Source: Bacteroidaceae bacterium
GTDB taxonomy: Bacteria > Bacteroidota > Bacteroidia > Bacteroidales > Bacteroidaceae
Length of the DNA stretch: 23,279 bases
Direction: 5' to 3'
Assembly: GCA_016284115.1 (NCBI GenBank)
Contig: JAEEOD010000194.1
Location: forward strand, 1 to 23,279
Position 1 is the first letter of the stretch; each line of letters starts with the position of its first letter. The translations under genes were made by a program, and so were the position numbers. Below are positions 21,943 to 23,279 of the stretch, piece by piece. A model generated the notes under the pieces. It made no database searches. It saw only the letters and a program-made list of their open reading frames with translations, and was not told the DNA's origin.

Positions 21943-22479
21943 CTAATCTATCTGTGGCATTTCATACCATCTTGAATAGATAAGCGTGTATTCTTCTATA
22001 TGATTATCCGCAAAACGAACAGGTATTTTCACCTCGACAGTTCCTTTCTTTCCCAATTCCTTTTTCAGTACTTTGTCTACACTGGCAGGAAATAGCGCGT
22101 AAGTTATATCTGGATGAATTTGATCCATGCTTGCTATTTCTCTTATGATAGAGCTACCATGAGGTGATACAGCCTCATCAGTTTTTGGGTTTCTCATAGA
22201 AAGTCTGGTGTCATCTCCAAAAATCACCTTACCCCCATTTAACCTTGCATTTTCCCACTCAATAAAGATTCTTTCATCCGTACCATTTTCACAAACGAAA
22301 CTACTCAAAAAGCCTGGTGCCATACTTGTTAAAATACAACTAAAAGAAACAAGTTTTCCTTTTTCAGAATGGGTAGAAATGAGTTCCCAACTTGATTTCT
22401 GTACAGGTTTTACTTTTTTTGCTTCCACAGATGCACATACTGTAAGCAATACAAGCATAAAGAATAAAAATCTTCTCAT
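21943..22479 (-). CDS. Secreted hypothetical protein
   Basis: 178 residues from ATG 22479, which starts the signal peptide MRRFLFFMLVLLTVCASVEA. An upstream in-frame start at 22506 would add nine residues before the signal and is less likely. The mature protein has alternating hydrophobic strands (LVSFSCILTSMAPGFLSSFV, DERIFIEWENARLNGGKVIF, KGTVEVKIPVRFADNHIEEYTLIYSRWYE), which suggests a single beta-sandwich domain. I do not recognise a family. Convergent with cassette 5. Confidence 0.65.
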   Translation of the reverse strand: MRRFLFFMLVLLTVCASVEAKKVKPVQKSSWELISTHSEKGKLVSFSCILTSMAPGFLSSFVCENGTDERIFIEWENARLNGGKVIFGDDTRLSMRNPKTDEAVSPHGSSIIREIASMDQIHPDITYALFPASVDKVLKKELGKKGTVEVKIPVRFADNHIEEYTLIYSRWYEMPQID

Positions 22480-22518
22480 TGTAAAAAGTAGGAGCTTATA
22501 TGCCATTACCCATCGGCT

Positions 22519-22677
22519 CTATAATAAATCTTCTGTTTCATAGCCTGCACTCAAGTCATTGAAAAATGGCGCAAGTTTACTCCATACGCCTATGAGGTTC
22601 ACCACAAACCCGAACATGATACGGAAAAGCCTACGCCAATACTGGTCCGGCTCCATCCATGTTCTGTTTGCTCTCAT
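22519..22677 (-). CDS. Small hypothetical ORF or gene remnant
   Basis: 52 codons from ATG 22677: begins MRANRTWMEPDQYWRRLFRI, contains a hydrophobic stretch MFGFVVNLIGVWSKL and ends SAGYETEDLL. The composition (aromatics, mixed charges) looks protein-like. I have a vague recollection of such short hypotheticals in Bacteroidales but cannot name one. A -7-like box lies upstream on the same strand (22750-22757). It might be a remnant of a longer gene. Confidence 0.4.
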   Translation of the reverse strand: MRANRTWMEPDQYWRRLFRIMFGFVVNLIGVWSKLAPFFNDLSAGYETEDLL

Positions 22678-22749
22678 TGTTTGAGGTGGTGATTTCAAAG
22701 GCAATTGAGCTTATGTCTTGCAAAGATGGCATTTCGCCACTAAGCGTTG

Positions 22750-22757
22750 CAAAGGTA
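22750..22757 (-). promoter_or_regulatory. Candidate -7 box for the small leftward ORF
   Basis: The minus strand reads TACCTTTG (TAnnTTTG), with TTG about 21 bp further upstream. It points toward the 52-codon ORF, 73 bp away. Confidence 0.4.
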
Positions 22758-22872
22758 ATTAAAAAACTTCAATTATCACAATTTTACTCTCCCAAAGATG
22801 AGTTTTTAGATAAAATTTGCTCAAATTACGCGCGAAACAATATTTTTATGCCTTGTTCTCAATAAAAATGTG

Positions 22873-22880
22873 TACCTTTG
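22873..22880 (+). promoter_or_regulatory. -7 box upstream of the AlbA_2 remnant
   Basis: TACCTTTG matches TAnnTTTG, 28 bp before the ATG at 22909. TTG at 22853-22855 gives a shorter than usual 17-bp spacer. Confidence 0.45.
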
Positions 22881-22908
22881 CAAGATAAGAAACGAGTATT
22901 CATATACA

Positions 22909-23279
22909 ATGGAATTAAACACTCTGATAGCAGAATGTACTGCATACGATTTCAAGGTGATGCTTGAAGAAAAGAAGCCTAAGAGTTGGTTGAAGAGTGT
23001 AAGTGCTTTTGCCAATGGCTTGGGTGGTTCTCTTTTCTTTGGCATTGATAATGACGGGACCATCTCCGCTCTCACTGACACTCCCAATGTCGGAGACCAT
23101 GACGGAGACATGTAGGAGACGAAACTCACTGAGCGTCAGCAGAAAATACTCAATCTTATCAAAGAGTCTCCGACAATAACAGGCCGAAAAATGTCGGAGA
23201 TGTTGTCGGTGAGCCAACGCACCATCGAACGTGACCTTTCTGCTTTACAGAAGGTTGGAGTTCTGAAGCATGAAGGAAA
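22909..23279 (+). pseudogene. AlbA_2-domain/HTH (COG2865-type) protein, internally deleted, with in-frame stop; runs off window
   Basis: The frame from ATG 22909 encodes an AlbA_2 (Schlafen-like) N-terminus: LIAECTAYDFKVMLEEKKPK, then SVSAFANGLGGSLFFGIDNDG. After about 68 codons it reads GDHDGDM and hits TAG (23113-23115). The same frame then continues as a winged-helix region: LTERQQKILNLIKESPTITG, then KMSEMLSVSQRTIERDLSAL. Complete proteins of this type have several hundred residues between these parts, with a GD-repeat linker before the HTH. The simplest reading is a deletion that joined the N-terminus to the linker, plus a stop codon. The C-terminal end lies outside the window. Confidence 0.7.

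Overview
The window looks like a chromosomal segment of a Bacteroidales bacterium, most likely a gut or oral Prevotella/Segatella or Bacteroides relative. The signs are promoters of the TTTG-N19-TAnnTTTG type, mostly weak or absent Shine-Dalgarno sequences, surface-lipoprotein signals (Cys followed by Ser/Asn/Asp/Glu), fimbrillin-like proteins and a Bacteroidetes-style glucuronate operon. The genus is an inference from style, not from a marker gene.

Left part (1-4562): the 3' end of a GH43 beta-xylosidase reads rightward into a bidirectional terminator. It meets a leftward flavin reductase and a leftward three-gene group: a class C26 glutamine-amidotransferase-like hydrolase, an ectonucleotide pyrophosphatase/phosphodiesterase, and a Tat-signal sugar isomerase/epimerase-like TIM barrel.

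Middle part (4684-12772): a rightward glucuronate-use cluster with a textbook Bacteroidetes promoter. The order is kdgK, a secreted GH2 glycosidase, an SDR that probably stands in for fructuronate reductase, uxuA, eda and uxaC, followed by a DUF4251 lipoprotein. Together these cover the route from a released beta-glucuronide (or galactoside) through glucuronate, fructuronate, mannonate, KDG and KDPG to pyruvate plus glyceraldehyde-3-phosphate. Two related intergenic repeats, one a large imperfect palindrome, sit on either side of eda. A 7-bp tandem repeat lies in the GH2 signal-peptide coding region.

Next (12748-14939): a small secreted protein, a purine-rich intergenic stretch with 16-bp tandem repeats, and an intact IS3-family (IS150-like) element. 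The IS is flanked by a perfect 28-bp inverted repeat, as if it had landed in the centre of a palindrome.

The most striking region is 14972-21831: five tandem cassettes, all rightward. Each has a -7 promoter box (weak in cassette 4), a 39-47 codon mini-gene, a fimbrillin-like lipoprotein gene and, in four of five, the same G-U-containing terminator hairpin. The mini-genes encode a conserved leader (APxxxVIxxELQGMIAxS) followed by a divergent Gly/Pro-rich tail. The lipoproteins share a lipobox and, in four of five, a GADTR motif near residue 50 where type V pilins are cut. Cassette 4 carries a +1 frameshift, cassette 1 has an extra C-terminal domain, and cassette 5 ends in an orphan IS end instead of the shared hairpin.

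Right edge (21943-23279): a leftward secreted hypothetical protein, a small leftward ORF, and a decayed AlbA_2/HTH-type protein with an apparent internal deletion and an in-frame stop, running off the window.
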